In this document: one piece after another, positions 19,404-28,034 of the stretch
Layout: each line of letters starts with the position of its first letter
Position numbering within the stretch: position 1 is the first letter of the stretch
Source: Chara braunii
Taxonomy: Eukaryota; Streptophyta; Charophyceae; Charales; Characeae
Assembly (NCBI GenBank): GCA_003427395.1
Contig: BFEA01000240.1
Location: forward strand, 1,900,632 to 1,933,424
Length of the DNA stretch: 32,793 bases
Reading direction: 5' to 3'
The notes under the pieces: generated by a model
Seen by the model: only the letters and a program-made list of their open reading frames with translations
What the model was told of the DNA's origin: nothing
Databases searched by the model: none
Made by a program: the position numbers and the translations under genes

Positions 19404-19881
19404 ACTGTGAGACAGTGACTGTACTCTTGTCCGCTAACATAGACGTGATAGGTCGAAACAATTCTTTCACCTTCATTCTGAGATGCAACTTGTGGATCGC
19501 TTTCTCGGAGATGTAGGACCTCGTCGCTCCGGGGTCCAACAACGCACCTACTCGTTTTCGTGCGATTTCTACATCAGCAAATAATAATTCGCCCTCAGAC
19601 TTTGCTTTTCGAGCCCATGAGCTACGTAAGGCTAGCAATTCATTCCCTAACTCATCAAGGGAGTCATCCAGAGAGATAGAAAACAAGACAATGTGAGGGC
19701 GGTCTGGATGATGGGCTAAGGAAGATTCATCCTCTGCCATATGAGAAGAAGGGTAGGAATTGTTCGTTGGCGCCTCACCTTTCTGTTCGTCCTTACCCTT
19801 GATCTCAGTTGGAGCTGGCTGCTCGCTTTTGGGTTTTTGATCAAAGGGCAGAATGAGATCACATGTCCTGCTGTACCGCAT
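19324..19881 (-). pseudogene. pol: Pol of retroelement 2: linker and aspartic protease
   Basis: A 185-codon frame. The first 100 residues are a hydrophilic Lys/Pro/Ser-rich linker. The protease core reads LLFADVEIARKRVGALLDPG, then ATRSYIS. The catalytic loop is D-P-G instead of D-S-G or D-T-G, which may be inactivating. The frame overlaps the Gag zinc knuckle in the -1 frame. It ends near 19390 by frameshift. It lines up with the retroelement 1 protease (DVEVFRSKVGALIDS). Confidence 0.82.
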
Positions 19882-21688
19882 TTAAGACATTGCGCATTGT
19901 CCATGCGCTCCTATCTTTAACCAGAACTTCCCCTCGGCAATGCTAGGGTGCACTGGAAACGAGCGCGATCTCTTCCTTACAAAATTTTTGGGTGGCCCTC
20001 CCTTGGTGGCCACGGCAGCAGTGACTTCCCCCTTCCCGGAGTCACTGTTGGCCATCCTTTTCATTCCCGTCTCTCTGGGCACTTTTCCACCGTGTCATCA
20101 TCGAAGACAACGAGGATGTGGTCCTGACGCTTCTATCGCCAGATAACTCGTCTTCCTCCGCGATACATCTTCCCCCCTCCTCCTCCAGACTTGACTACGG
20201 CGGCATAGGAGTTTTTGACTTGAGAAGTCATCTGCTCCCTTTGTAGAGCGAGGTCTCAAAATTGCCTATAATTATACTTTCGGGACTTTGCTTCGGCCAC
20301 CAAGTGTCCCCGGATGGGCGCAGGCAACGCGCGAGAGTTAGTACACAACACTTGGCTGTCTTGCAGGTTCAATCCTGGAACCTGCAGCAATCGGTCGACT
20401 TCACGGGACAAAGCTTCGACCGACGTCCAATGCTTTTGACCAATCGTAGTTAATTGGCCAAACACCTTGTCCGCCGTCGTCTTGTCCAGGAAACGGTCCT
20501 TGATTTTGGCCAAGAACTGTTTCAGGGTCAATGTCTTTGCCCATTCACCGATGTTTTCAAAACCCGCGGCGTTGGCCTCGGCCAACACACATTGTTTGGC
20601 CTCACCTCCCATGCAAGAGGTGGTGAACGCCACTTGGGACTCTGGGCTCGACCGGAGCGGTGCTTACATACGTTTGGATTTCAGCAATCCACAAACGCAG
20701 ACTCTCATCTTTCTTGTTATTAAAAGTAAAAGGAAACTTCATCTTCACTCTTTCTTTCTTCTTTGGCACCTCCGGTTCTGCACTTGTCTTATCCAGGGTT
20801 GTCGAAGAAGGAGACTTGGAAGGAGTAGAATGAGGAGAATTAGGCGGAGAGGGAGGTGGACTCGGCGGTCCGTTTCCATTGATCGATGTCTCAACTTTAG
20901 GACCAGCAGACTTGATAGCATCACTCATCAACTTCTTCACTTCTTTTTTCTCTTCTTTTGCCTCTTCCTTACCTTCTACCTGATTCTTTCCTTTCACAAT
21001 GTTTGTGATTGTTCTCGTTCCTACAGCAATCTCATCTAACTGACGTTGTTGTTTGTCAATTTTCTCTTCCAAAAAGGTAAGGTAAGTCATAATATGAGTC
21101 AATGTATGCGACATGTCAAGCTGTTCCCAGTTTCTGTCTAAATCACTTGTCTAATTTCTCTAACTTTCTGTTCCCTCCTTTGTTCTTGTTCTCTTCTTCT
21201 TGCCAGCTCTTCTTTCTTTCTTTCTTCCACGGCCAGCGTTTCTTTCACTTGCTGGATGTTCGCTTCAGTCGTAGCCTCAGACACTTCTGGTTTAATCTTA
21301 CCTTTACGAGTCAGTTTCATCACCTCTTCCAACTGTTTAGTGCAGACTGGTCCAGCGCCTGTCGACACTGGGCAACCACTTTGGAGACCTCGGTCCCAGC
21401 TTCCACAACCTCCACAGCCATAACAGCTTTCTTCAGACGGTCCTCAGCCGTGTTCAAATCAAATCTGTCACGGATGTGTTCTTCGGCATCTGGTCCGGAT
21501 AGACGCATTTCAGTCAACAGTTGATTCCACAAGGCTAGCAGTTCTTGTTTCCTATTTTCGGCCTGCGTCCGAGTCCTAATCTCAGACGGTCCATCGCCCA
21601 CAGAGAGCGTGATTGGAATAGGAAACAAAAACGTGGTCACAAACCTCGTCATAATAGACATCTGCAGATTTTTCCAGAAGTGAGACAT
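19716..21688 (-). pseudogene. gag: Gag of retroelement 2, fragmented
   Basis: Pieces in shifting frames read as one Gag. The N-terminus is at 21688 (MSHFWKNLQMSIMTRF). 21138-21368 is a Lys/Glu-rich coiled coil (KETLAVEERKKEELARRREQ). 20602-21114 holds another coiled coil and a Pro/Ser-rich linker, then the start of the capsid-like domain (KMKFPFTFNNKKDESLRLW). 20256-20633 holds the remainder of that domain (FLAKIKDRFLDKTTADKVF). 19882-20082 is a basic linker. 19716-19904 holds a CCHC zinc knuckle (QCLKCGTAGHVISFC). At least five frame changes (near 21345, 21125, 20620, 20170 and 19895) make it non-functional. The capsid and knuckle order matches Gag of retroelement 1, but the N-terminal part is unrelated by eye. 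Confidence 0.82.
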
Positions 21689-22160
21689 TTTCGAAGGACA
21701 AAAACAAGAAAATTTGTCTGGTTGATCTACCTCAAATAAACAAAAGAAGACAATTAATTTGATCGGCCACCCGAGTCAACACAATCTTGAAAAGAAAAGA
21801 TTTCAATAGAATGGAACAGAAAGAAATAATTTCAGTTTCTCCTATCTAATCTGACTGCGTTTCTGTTTATTTTGTGTGATGACGTCCTATATTAGTACAG
21901 GTACCACATCCCAGGCCAGCGTGATCATCAACAGCACACAAGTGAGTACACAGGCACACAACACAGCTCACGACAACAGGTAAGTCCGCCAACAAACAGA
22001 ACATCAATAGTTAGCGTCTTCCTTTCTGATGCTGTGTCTTCTAAAGTCTGGTGTGATCACACACTCGATCTGACGTCCAGCACCACAGTCACGTTAGTCT
22101 TCCAACCATGCCGCCTTCGTCGTCAAAGTGTATCTTCCCACTTAGGCATGTTCGTCCCTG

Positions 22161-22614
22161 CCACGTGTCACCCCTGACATGCCAACACAGCAGCTCATCG
22201 AGTCTGCCACGTCAGCACATTAGTCCAGTCATCATCATCAGTGGGGGTACACGTCAGCAGCGTACGCCTTGATCGTCCACGTCAGCCAGCCTGATCTCCT
22301 GGAGCGATACCAGCACGTTGCCAGTCAATCATACAATGCCATGTCAGCCAGGCAATGGAAACCATGTCAGACAATGCCACGTCAGCCTGGAGCTCCTCAA
22401 CACAATAGACGAGTGGTGAGTCAGCACTGCCACGTCAGCGTTCCTCAATAATCGCTGGCCACATCAGCAATGTATCCCGATCGCAAATGCGATCGATCGG
22501 GATCTGGAGCGCAACGCGATCCTGACTGGAACATTCCCTGTCGGGATACCAATGCCACGTCAGCACCTGACGTGCGTTCTCAAGCGCTGTTCCTTGTCCA
22601 CATCAGCACGTGTG
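22161..22614 (-). promoter_or_regulatory. Array of about 12 CCACGTCAGC-like boxes
   Basis: Exact CACGTCAGC occurs at about 22208, 22277, 22379, 22431 and 22556, with ACACGTCAGC at about 22250. One-base variants (CATGTCAGC, CACATCAGC, CATGTCAGA, GAGTCAGC) lie at about 22340, 22363, 22420, 22460 and 22600. A G-box CACGTG lies at 22162. On the coding strand the unit reads GCTGACGTGG, containing TGACGTGG, a bZIP (G/C-box hybrid) site also used as the plant unfolded-protein-response element. Spacing is irregular (about 20-75 bases), so it is not a plain satellite. At 22557-22575 two boxes face each other (CACGTCAG-CAC-CTGACGTG). Function is inferred from the motif only. Confidence 0.6.
22474..22503. 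repeat. Nested palindrome in the leader of retroelement 2
   Basis: Outer arms ATCCCGATCG (22474-22483) and CGATCGGGAT (22494-22503) are perfect complements. An inner alternative GATCGC-AAAT-GCGATC (22479-22494) can also pair. A short RNA hairpin or dimeric protein site is possible. Confidence 0.75.
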
Positions 22615-22658
22615 TCTTTGTCGTCATCGTTCTCGTACAGGTCATCATCGGGAGTACA

Positions 22659-22670
22659 GCTCCGATACCA
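22659..22670 (-). other. Primer-binding site of retroelement 2
   Basis: On the minus strand the site reads TGGTATCGGAGC, matching the plant initiator-methionine tRNA primer site TGGTATCAGAGC at 11 of 12 bases. It lies 3 bases inside the 5' LTR, where reverse transcription starts, and so fixes the LTR edge at 22674. Confidence 0.88.
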
Positions 22671-22673
22671 AAT

Positions 22674-23647
22674 TGCAATCGACCCAGATCGTGAAGACAC
22701 TTGTCAACAATGCAAGCCCAGATGAATATCAACCTGCTGATGATTAACAATAATCATAATCGTGTCCAGATAGCTTGAGATGGGAAAATCATACACAGAC
22801 GAAGGAGAGAGGAGGGAGATTAGACGTAGAAGAAGAATAAAAGACAATGCCCACTTCTGCTTCGGGCTCCCTCCTCGATCATCACCTCAATAATCAATAA
22901 TCGGAACGCGCATCTGAAGTTCTATCACAATGTGCCACATGGCATGTCAATCAGTCCTTATCAGTGAGCTGGAGCAATGTCGACATCAAGATAACCAGGT
23001 ACGTATCCACTATCGCCCCACAGTTATGATTTCCTCCCGAATGTCGTCGAAACAGAACAGCGATACCAGTCGCGTAGCCTCGCCACGTCAACAATAATAA
23101 TATACGTGGCAGCGGCCACGTCGGCGGCGGCGCGTGGCAGCTGCCACGTCAGCATGCCCAGAAGACAATTGCAAGCCAGCCACCATGCCAAGCCAGCAGA
23201 GCGTCGCCGTAGTTCGCCCAGTTGCCAGTGTAGAGCCAGCGTCGCAGCGTGGCTCTAGCGTCGTTGTCAACGCGTGAAGTCAGCATTGGCGCAAGACAGA
23301 AATGTACTTCGAAGCCAGAAGGTCAACACTTATCTGGCGTTGACGCGGGGTTTGGACCTCAGGTGCTGCATCCCTCAGCCGTTGAGATCTCAACGCAAAT
23401 GACGGCCCAGATTGGCCTGCAACAGAATTCCCTGTGGCCTTGATGCTGTCTGGGTACCTGCGCACAACAAGTGAGTGTATCCGACCAAGGGCCTGGGCGC
23501 GGTACCTTTGACCTGACAGTTGACTTGGACCCTTGACTTTCAAGGGGGCAATGCGTGGTTGCACTGCCTGTCGCAGGCCGTGTTTGGCCTGTGTAGTCTG
23601 GGCGCAGTTTCGAGCCCCCAGACTGCTGCAGAACACGGGTTACGACA
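22674..23647 (-). repeat. 5' LTR of retroelement 2
   Basis: 974 bases, about 91% identical by eye to 15391-16374. On the minus strand it starts TGTCGTAACC and ends ATTGCA. It contains several ACGT boxes, among them a perfect 16-bp palindrome CGTGGCAGCTGCCACG at 23133-23148 that is broken in the 3' LTR, and ACGTGGC-AGCG-GCCACGT at 23104-23121. Bases 23371-23465 recur exactly at 32699-32793. Confidence 0.92.
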
Positions 23648-23651
23648 CACG

Positions 23652-23977
23652 CGGTTAACAGAGGGCCAAAAATTCACCGTTTTCGCCAGGAGTTTCGGTG
23701 CAAAATTCAGCGAAAAAATCGAAAACAAACTATATGGGCCCATAATGGAAACATAAAAAAAAATAAACAGAGCAAAGAAAACGAACAAAAAGCACAAAAA
23801 CACAGTAAAAGTTAGAAAAACCCTAGCACAAAAATCCAAGTAAAAGTGAAGCATTCAAAGGATCCAATGAAATGCCACTTTTTCGTTATTGATCCAAACA
23901 TGTCAAAACTGGACACGGCGTACCCTGAAGCACCTACATATCACACAAAAAGAAAATACAGAAGAAAAGCAAAAAAT
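23652..23977. other. AT-rich flank of retroelement 2
   Basis: About 325 bases of A-rich sequence (many AAAAA and CAAAAA runs around 23750-23830). No gene or known repeat recognised. Confidence 0.5.
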
Positions 23978-24262
23978 GCTGGGGTGGAGGGGTTGGGAGG
24001 TGGCTTAGAGATTGTGGGTGAGCATTTGGTGGAGGGAAGGGAGATGGCAGAGGGAAAGGGAATGGAAGGGTGGAGATGGCGGATAGGGCCGGGATAGAGG
24101 TGGTTTAGATGGCGAATAGAGGGGAGATCAGTGCTGGGTAGAGGGGTTGGAAGATGGCTTAGAGATGGTGGATGACCCTGGGTGGAGGGAAGGGAGAGGT
24201 GGAGATGGTGGATCAGTAGGGGAAATGGAAGAAAAAGGGTGGAGACGGGAGAAATAGGGGGG
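23978..24262. repeat. Purine-rich imperfect tandem repeat, about 155-bp period
   Basis: G/A-rich DNA in which the block starting at 23978 (GCTGGGGTGGAGGGGTTGGG, then GTGGCTTAGAGAT) recurs at 24133 in altered form, followed in both by TGGTGGAGGG/GGGTGGAGGGAAGGGAGA. It has potential for G-quadruplex or triplex structure. No gene. Confidence 0.7.
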
Positions 24263-24321
24263 AGACAGGTTTGTCAGACCGCCTACGGCCGATGCCTACG
24301 GCCCTACGGTATCTGAGTTCA

Positions 24322-24351
24322 GGGCTGTACTGTGCTTGCCGAGTACAGCCC
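24322..24351. repeat. Conserved hairpin GGGCTGTACT-loop-AGTACAGCCC, copy 1
   Basis: Perfect 10-bp arms around a 10-base loop (GTGCTTGCCG). The same arms and nearly the same loop (GCGCTTGCTG) recur at 29349-29378, each preceded by ATCTGAGTT and followed by AAATC. It marks a repeat family in this mosaic. Confidence 0.85.
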
Positions 24352-24393
24352 AAATCTGCTGAGAAACTTTGGGGGATGGGGGGGGGGTTACGG

Positions 24394-24431
24394 CTGTCTC
24401 TTATACACATCTAGATGTGTATAAGAGACAG
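24394..24431. other. Nextera mate-pair junction adapter, copy 1 (artefact)
   Basis: A perfect 38-base palindrome made of CTGTCTCTTATACACATCT followed by its reverse complement, i.e. two Tn5 mosaic ends head to head, the junction left by circularised Nextera mate-pair libraries. It is library sequence that survived trimming. Flanks were not necessarily adjacent in the genome. Confidence 0.98.
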
Positions 24432-24562
24432 ATACTGGGGCGGGAGAGCGGGATAGTGGGAGTGGGAGTGTAGGAGAGCCGGTTAACGGAGACCTCAATT
24501 TTCAGACCACTTGTCAGGCAATTTATAAGAAAACCCAAGGGTCATTTTAACCAAATTGGAGT
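24432..24562. other. 131-base island between two adapters
   Basis: A short stretch with an adapter on either side, probably a gap-filling read fragment of unknown origin. Nothing recognisable in it; its placement here cannot be trusted. Confidence 0.85.
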
Positions 24563-24600
24563 CTGTCTCTTATACACATCTAGATGTGTATAAGAGACAG
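24563..24600. other. Nextera mate-pair junction adapter, copy 2 (artefact)
   Basis: Identical to the 38-base junction at 24394. Short open frames reading into it give the tell-tale peptides MCIRDS and SLIHI and are not genes. Confidence 0.98.
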
Positions 24601-25040
24601 GTATGGGGGTGTTCGGGTTGTTGGGGCTGTTGGAGGGGGGGGGCTATGGGGGTGTTGATGGGGATATTTGGGGTTCTGGACCCAAAAAAAAAATAAAAAA
24701 AATGGTTTTGTGGGGTGCCGACTGACCCCCGACCGGTAGTTGCCGACCAGTCCGACAGTCGGCTGGTCGGCCCCCGACCAATCCAGGGGAGCCAACCGTC
24801 GGCATGACTACTCTGGGGGGAGATGATTTTCTTCGTCAGATATGGCTAGATTGACAAGCACACTGTAGTGTCTTCCTCTCTGCAGAGTTCCCATTGATAC
24901 TCTCAAGATTTTTTAGCCGAACTCGTCCATTGTATCTCATTGGAATCAGTCAGAACTCTGGTCGACCATCTTGCTATCAGTGCATCCACCTGCGAGGCCA
25001 TTGCCTCTATGAGCCCCATAAGGCCCCATTTTTGTAGCCC
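24601..25040. other. CCGACC-rich repeat and unassigned sequence
   Basis: 24601-24790 has TGGGGGTGTT runs followed by repeated GACCGG and CCGACCAG words. It resembles 29422-29575, so both belong to one repeat family, with the hairpin at 24322/29349 on its other side. 24800-25040 is unassigned. Confidence 0.6.
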
Positions 25041-25830
25041 GTCGGCCGCCCTAAGTGAAGGCAGGCTCGACGAGGCCCTCAGGGCCCTTTTCTGGCCACT
25101 ACGCAACTCGGGGAAATTCAGGCAGCTGCGCAGCACCAGTTGGTTGAGTGAACCCAGGCCCTGGCCGCCTGTGTGAATGAATGTGAAGCAGGCCCTGGGC
25201 TGGATACGGGTACCGGGCCAAACAAAGGCCGAAGGCAGTTGGGCACATGCAACCACTACAGGCCCAGAGCCTGCTCTCGTCGTGCTGGGCCTCAGGCTAC
25301 CGGGGCCTACTGGAAGCTTCCTGGGACTGGACGCAGGCATGCCACTTCGATATAGGGAAGGGCCTGCCTCCTCATTCTGCATTCGGGTGCTGGCTGCATG
25401 CTGCGCAAGCGGTGCTGCTGCGCTATTTGCTGGCTGGCGCCTACGCTCTCACGGGCGAGCAGGGAAGGAGCACGCAGCCATAGCCGAGCTGCGCTGTTGT
25501 AAGCTGGGTGAGGCGCAGGGTGGTCCTTGGGTGCTAGTGGCATCTGTGAGTTGGGGAACGAGGTTGTGAGTGTAGCGCGAGACATGGCTGGCGCTGGACA
25601 TTGGTCGCCATATGCTCGTACTTCGGGAATGCTGTTGATGTCATCTCTCGGCTTCGTAGTATAGGCTAGATAGGATCTGCCACATGTAGTCTGGGCGCCG
25701 AGCGCCAGATAGGATATCAACTCTGGTTCTTCGTTGATGGTGATGGGACTATTTCAGCATTGTCAATTATGAACTCTTGGTGTGTTCTTATTTGGTGAAT
25801 CTCGTGATGCAATTCTGCTGTTGGTTCGAG
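25041..25830 (+). repeat. Dispersed repeat R, copy 1 (790 bp)
   Basis: Aligns end to end with 31368-32157 in the same orientation, roughly 80% by eye. Both begin GTCGGCCGCCCTA-GTGAAGG and share many blocks: GGGCGAGCAGGGA, GCAGCCATAGCCGAGCTG, GGTGGTCCTTGGGTGC, GGCTAGATAGGATCTGCCA, TAGTCTGGGCGC. It is dense in GGCC and AGGCCTGGG words. Short frames exist on both strands, but they are not conserved between copies as proteins, so it is not evidently coding. A diverged reverse piece lies near 5079. Terminal repeats were not found, so its class is unknown. Confidence 0.8.
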
Positions 25831-26253
25831 TCAAGACTATCTGGACTCGTATGTATGATGCTGATTGATTGCTGAGGTTCGCTATTGCTCATCTTCCTTG
25901 CACACCCTTTTTTCGGGGTCAATTATACCAAGTCCCCCTTTGTCCCAGTTCTTCACTATTTTCCCACCATGGAACTTTGGATATGAAGTTCCTTTCTGGA
26001 CCAGATTCGTTCTTCCGCAGGTATTGTGCGGCCGCTCTTCTGATCCCCGTTCGTACCAACTTTGTAGCAGTCCTCATCCAACAGTTAGACCATGCTAGGG
26101 AGCCAGATTCTAGAATCTTCCAGACTATTCAATAGCAGGGCTCTGCCCGCCAGTAGCTACCGGTTGGGGCGGCCGTTAAGGCGGCAGCCGAATCGGCCTG
26201 CCCCTCCAGTCAAATTCATCCGAACCCGGGGGGTACGAAAAATGCGGCGGGTA
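25831..26253. other. Intergenic DNA, nothing recognised
   Basis: No gene, RNA or known repeat seen. Short plus-strand frames near 25865-26135 have no family motif. Confidence 0.45.
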
Positions 26254-26273
26254 CTGGTGGTTTAAACCACCAG
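26254..26273. repeat. Perfect 20-bp palindrome CTGGTGGTTTAAACCACCAG, copy 2
   Basis: Exact repeat of 3716-3735, here extended to 22 bases of self-complementarity. A related half-site, CACTGGTGCTTTAAAG, lies downstream at 26619-26634, as at the first locus. The surrounding sequences otherwise differ. Confidence 0.85.
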
Positions 26274-27122
26274 TGCGGCATAATTTCCGCAGAAACGTAT
26301 TTTGTCGAACGTCCGAAAGCGAGGGACCCTGGTCTGCCCAGCCTGAAACGTGACACCTCAACGTATGCGTTTGGCTTGACATCATTCGTTTATTTTTAAT
26401 TCCCTTCTTCCCCCCCCCAACCCCGATACAGTGGAACATTATCCTACCTGATTTTTTTTTCAGAAACTTTTCGTTGAATGAAATGAGATTTAAGAATCAC
26501 CGAAGTTGTAACACTTGTAATTTGCGCACTTCCGCAGCACTCCCTTTGGGTCCGGTAGGCCGAGTCTTTCATTTTGCGGCGTGTATACGGCTGCAAGTTT
26601 TGGAGGAGGGGGGATTGGCACTGGTGCTTTAAAGAGACAGACACCCACCATCTTCCCTACTGATTGGATTCCTGCAATGTCGTTCCTTCAATGATAAAAC
26701 TTGTTGTCTCCTGCCACTATCTTCTAGCGCCACTTGGACTCCCGGGAACGTTTCCGTTTCATTGGACGGCTTGAAATTCGACCCTCTTGAGGCAATGGCC
26801 GTGGACTTCATCCAGTTACAGTTAATATAAGCTTCACCAACAGATGAGCATAGAAAATCCAGATCTGCTTTTAGAGCATTGACTCATTGAGTGACTGGTT
26901 GTGTTCATCGACATCTTGAAAACATTATCGACCATACTTTCTCACTTTTTTATTGTAATTAGTTGTATTAGCTTCCATGCCTGGATGGGAAGGTTGTATT
27001 TCTCTGAATGGGTCTATTCGGGGAGTGGGGGCGGGGGGGGGGAAAGGGGGGGGGGAAGGTCAACCGTGGGATGGTGGAATGAAAGGAGGACTCATTTGAA
27101 ACTTGACCTCGTGTGGCTGCAG
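26274..27122. other. Intergenic DNA with G-rich run
   Basis: No gene recognised. It holds a C9-10 run near 26411, a T-run near 26452, and a dense G-rich stretch at 27017-27058 with several G5-G10 runs, a strong quadruplex candidate. Confidence 0.5.
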
Positions 27123-27185
27123 GTTGCCCTTGACTGGGCTGGACATTGGGGCGGAGGAATCACTGCAAGCATATCGATTGGCCTG
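27123..27185 (+). CDS. Candidate 63-base exon, hydrophobic
   Basis: Preceded by GTGGCTGCAG and followed by a strong donor GTAAGC. In phase 0 it encodes 21 residues without a stop (from VALDWAGHWGGG to a hydrophobic end, ASISIGL); a second phase is also open. The composition and both splice signals make it exon-like, possibly from a membrane protein such as that hinted at 4014-4134 and 30240-30436, but no family is recognised and no linkage can be shown. Confidence 0.25.
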
Positions 27186-27394
27186 GTAAGCATCGGTTTG
27201 TTTCTCCTTTTCATTTCCGAACTCGGTGTTGAGAGTTTTTTAATTTTTCTTTGTTCTGCAAATTATGAGTTGCTAAAATGTGTGAGGCACTAGCATGGTT
27301 GCGACCCAGATGTCTGGACGGCCAGCCAAACTGTCCGGACATATGGCCGTGGATGCTGTCAGGGTCTGGGTGTCCGTACAGGTATAACGTGTAG

Positions 27395-27638
27395 TAATTA
27401 CTAATTAGCTAGGCTACCAGAGTGGCCCGGGGGCACTTGCCCGGCCGGACCCAAAAAAAAAAAAAAACAAAAAAAAAAAAACTTATTGTTATTTTAAATT
27501 TGGTTAAGAATTTTGATGTGACCCTGAGGCAAAAGTTGTTCAGTTTATTTTTCTGCATAGGTCCTTGTACGGCCGGGCCATCTGGGAAAATAGGGTGACC
27601 CGGGTGGCCTGGCTGGTAGCCTAGGTAATTAGTAATTA
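27395..27638. mobile_element. Small TIR transposon (CTAGGCTACCAG family), copy A
   Basis: The outer 26 bases are inverted repeats: 27395-27420 and the reverse complement of 27613-27638 agree at 25 of 26. They comprise an AT-rich part (TAATTACTAATTA) and the core CTAGGCTACCAG. The AT-rich part may be target-site sequence. At 244 bases with no coding capacity this is a MITE. Its interior, reversed, matches copy B (ATGCAGAAAAATAAA, TTTTGCCTCAGGGTCACATC). It also contains long A runs. Confidence 0.85.
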
Positions 27639-28027
27639 TTGTTTTTTTTTGTTTTTTTTGTTTTTTTCCGAAGGCTGTGTGGACGCTTGAGGTATGGACA
27701 GGTCCCTGAACAGGCAACCGAGGCTCTCAGTTCATGCATTGCCCAGGCGGTTCAGAAATTTACATTCTTTGGAAATTTTCAAAACAATCCACTCTAGCAA
27801 ACTGCCCAGGTTGGGCACAGGCGCAGGCCTGGAATGGAAGCCTGGGCCTACCCTGGGAAACCAGGCAGGCCAAGAATGGCCCAAGGTTTAAGAAAGGGTG
27901 TTCTGAGCCTTCTGACTGCTGACTAGTCCTATCCGTGGCCTGAGCGCTCCGAATCCGGCGTTATGTTCCAATTCTGTGTTGGGTCACTAACGAAGCTCTA
28001 TCTTCGAGGATATTCTCAAATTCTTAA
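27639..28027. other. Intergenic DNA between transposon copies A and B
   Basis: No gene recognised. T-rich at first, then a stretch dense in GCCTGG and CCCAGG words (27790-27880) that can pair with one another. Confidence 0.5.
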
Positions 28028-28034
28028 ATTAATA
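28028..28034. repeat. Target-site duplication of copy B, left (ATTAATA)
   Basis: Seven bases, repeated exactly at 29081-29087, just outside the two ends of copy B. Confidence 0.7.

Larger units (their letters stand above)
21689..22658 (-). promoter_or_regulatory. 5' leader of retroelement 2 with ACGT-box array
   Basis: About 970 bases between the primer-binding site and the Gag start. No open frame of note. Its upstream part (22160-22620) is filled with TGCCACGTCAGC-type motifs, listed separately, plus a nested palindrome at 22474-22503. Such a long, motif-dense leader is unusual for a gypsy element. Confidence 0.7.
15391..23647 (-). mobile_element. Retroelement 2: Ty3/gypsy LTR retrotransposon, decayed
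   Basis: A complete but dead element on the minus strand. LTRs lie at 22674-23647 (5') and 15391-16374 (3'), both TG...CA and about 91% alike by eye, so it is older than retroelement 1. A tRNA primer-binding site sits 3 bases inside the 5' LTR. The flanking tetramer CACG occurs just outside both ends (15387-15390 and 23648-23651), a plausible short target-site duplication. Gag and pol follow in the same order as retroelement 1 and are clearly related, but are cut by many frameshifts, an amber codon and an integrase-core deletion. The Gag N-terminal region and leader differ strongly from retroelement 1, so the two are separate families. Confidence 0.93.

Noticed and set aside
24394-24600. Real palindromic repeat or CRISPR-like pair of 38-bp repeats
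   Set aside because: The sequence is exactly the Nextera mate-pair junction. A spacer of 131 bases and two distant further copies do not form an array.
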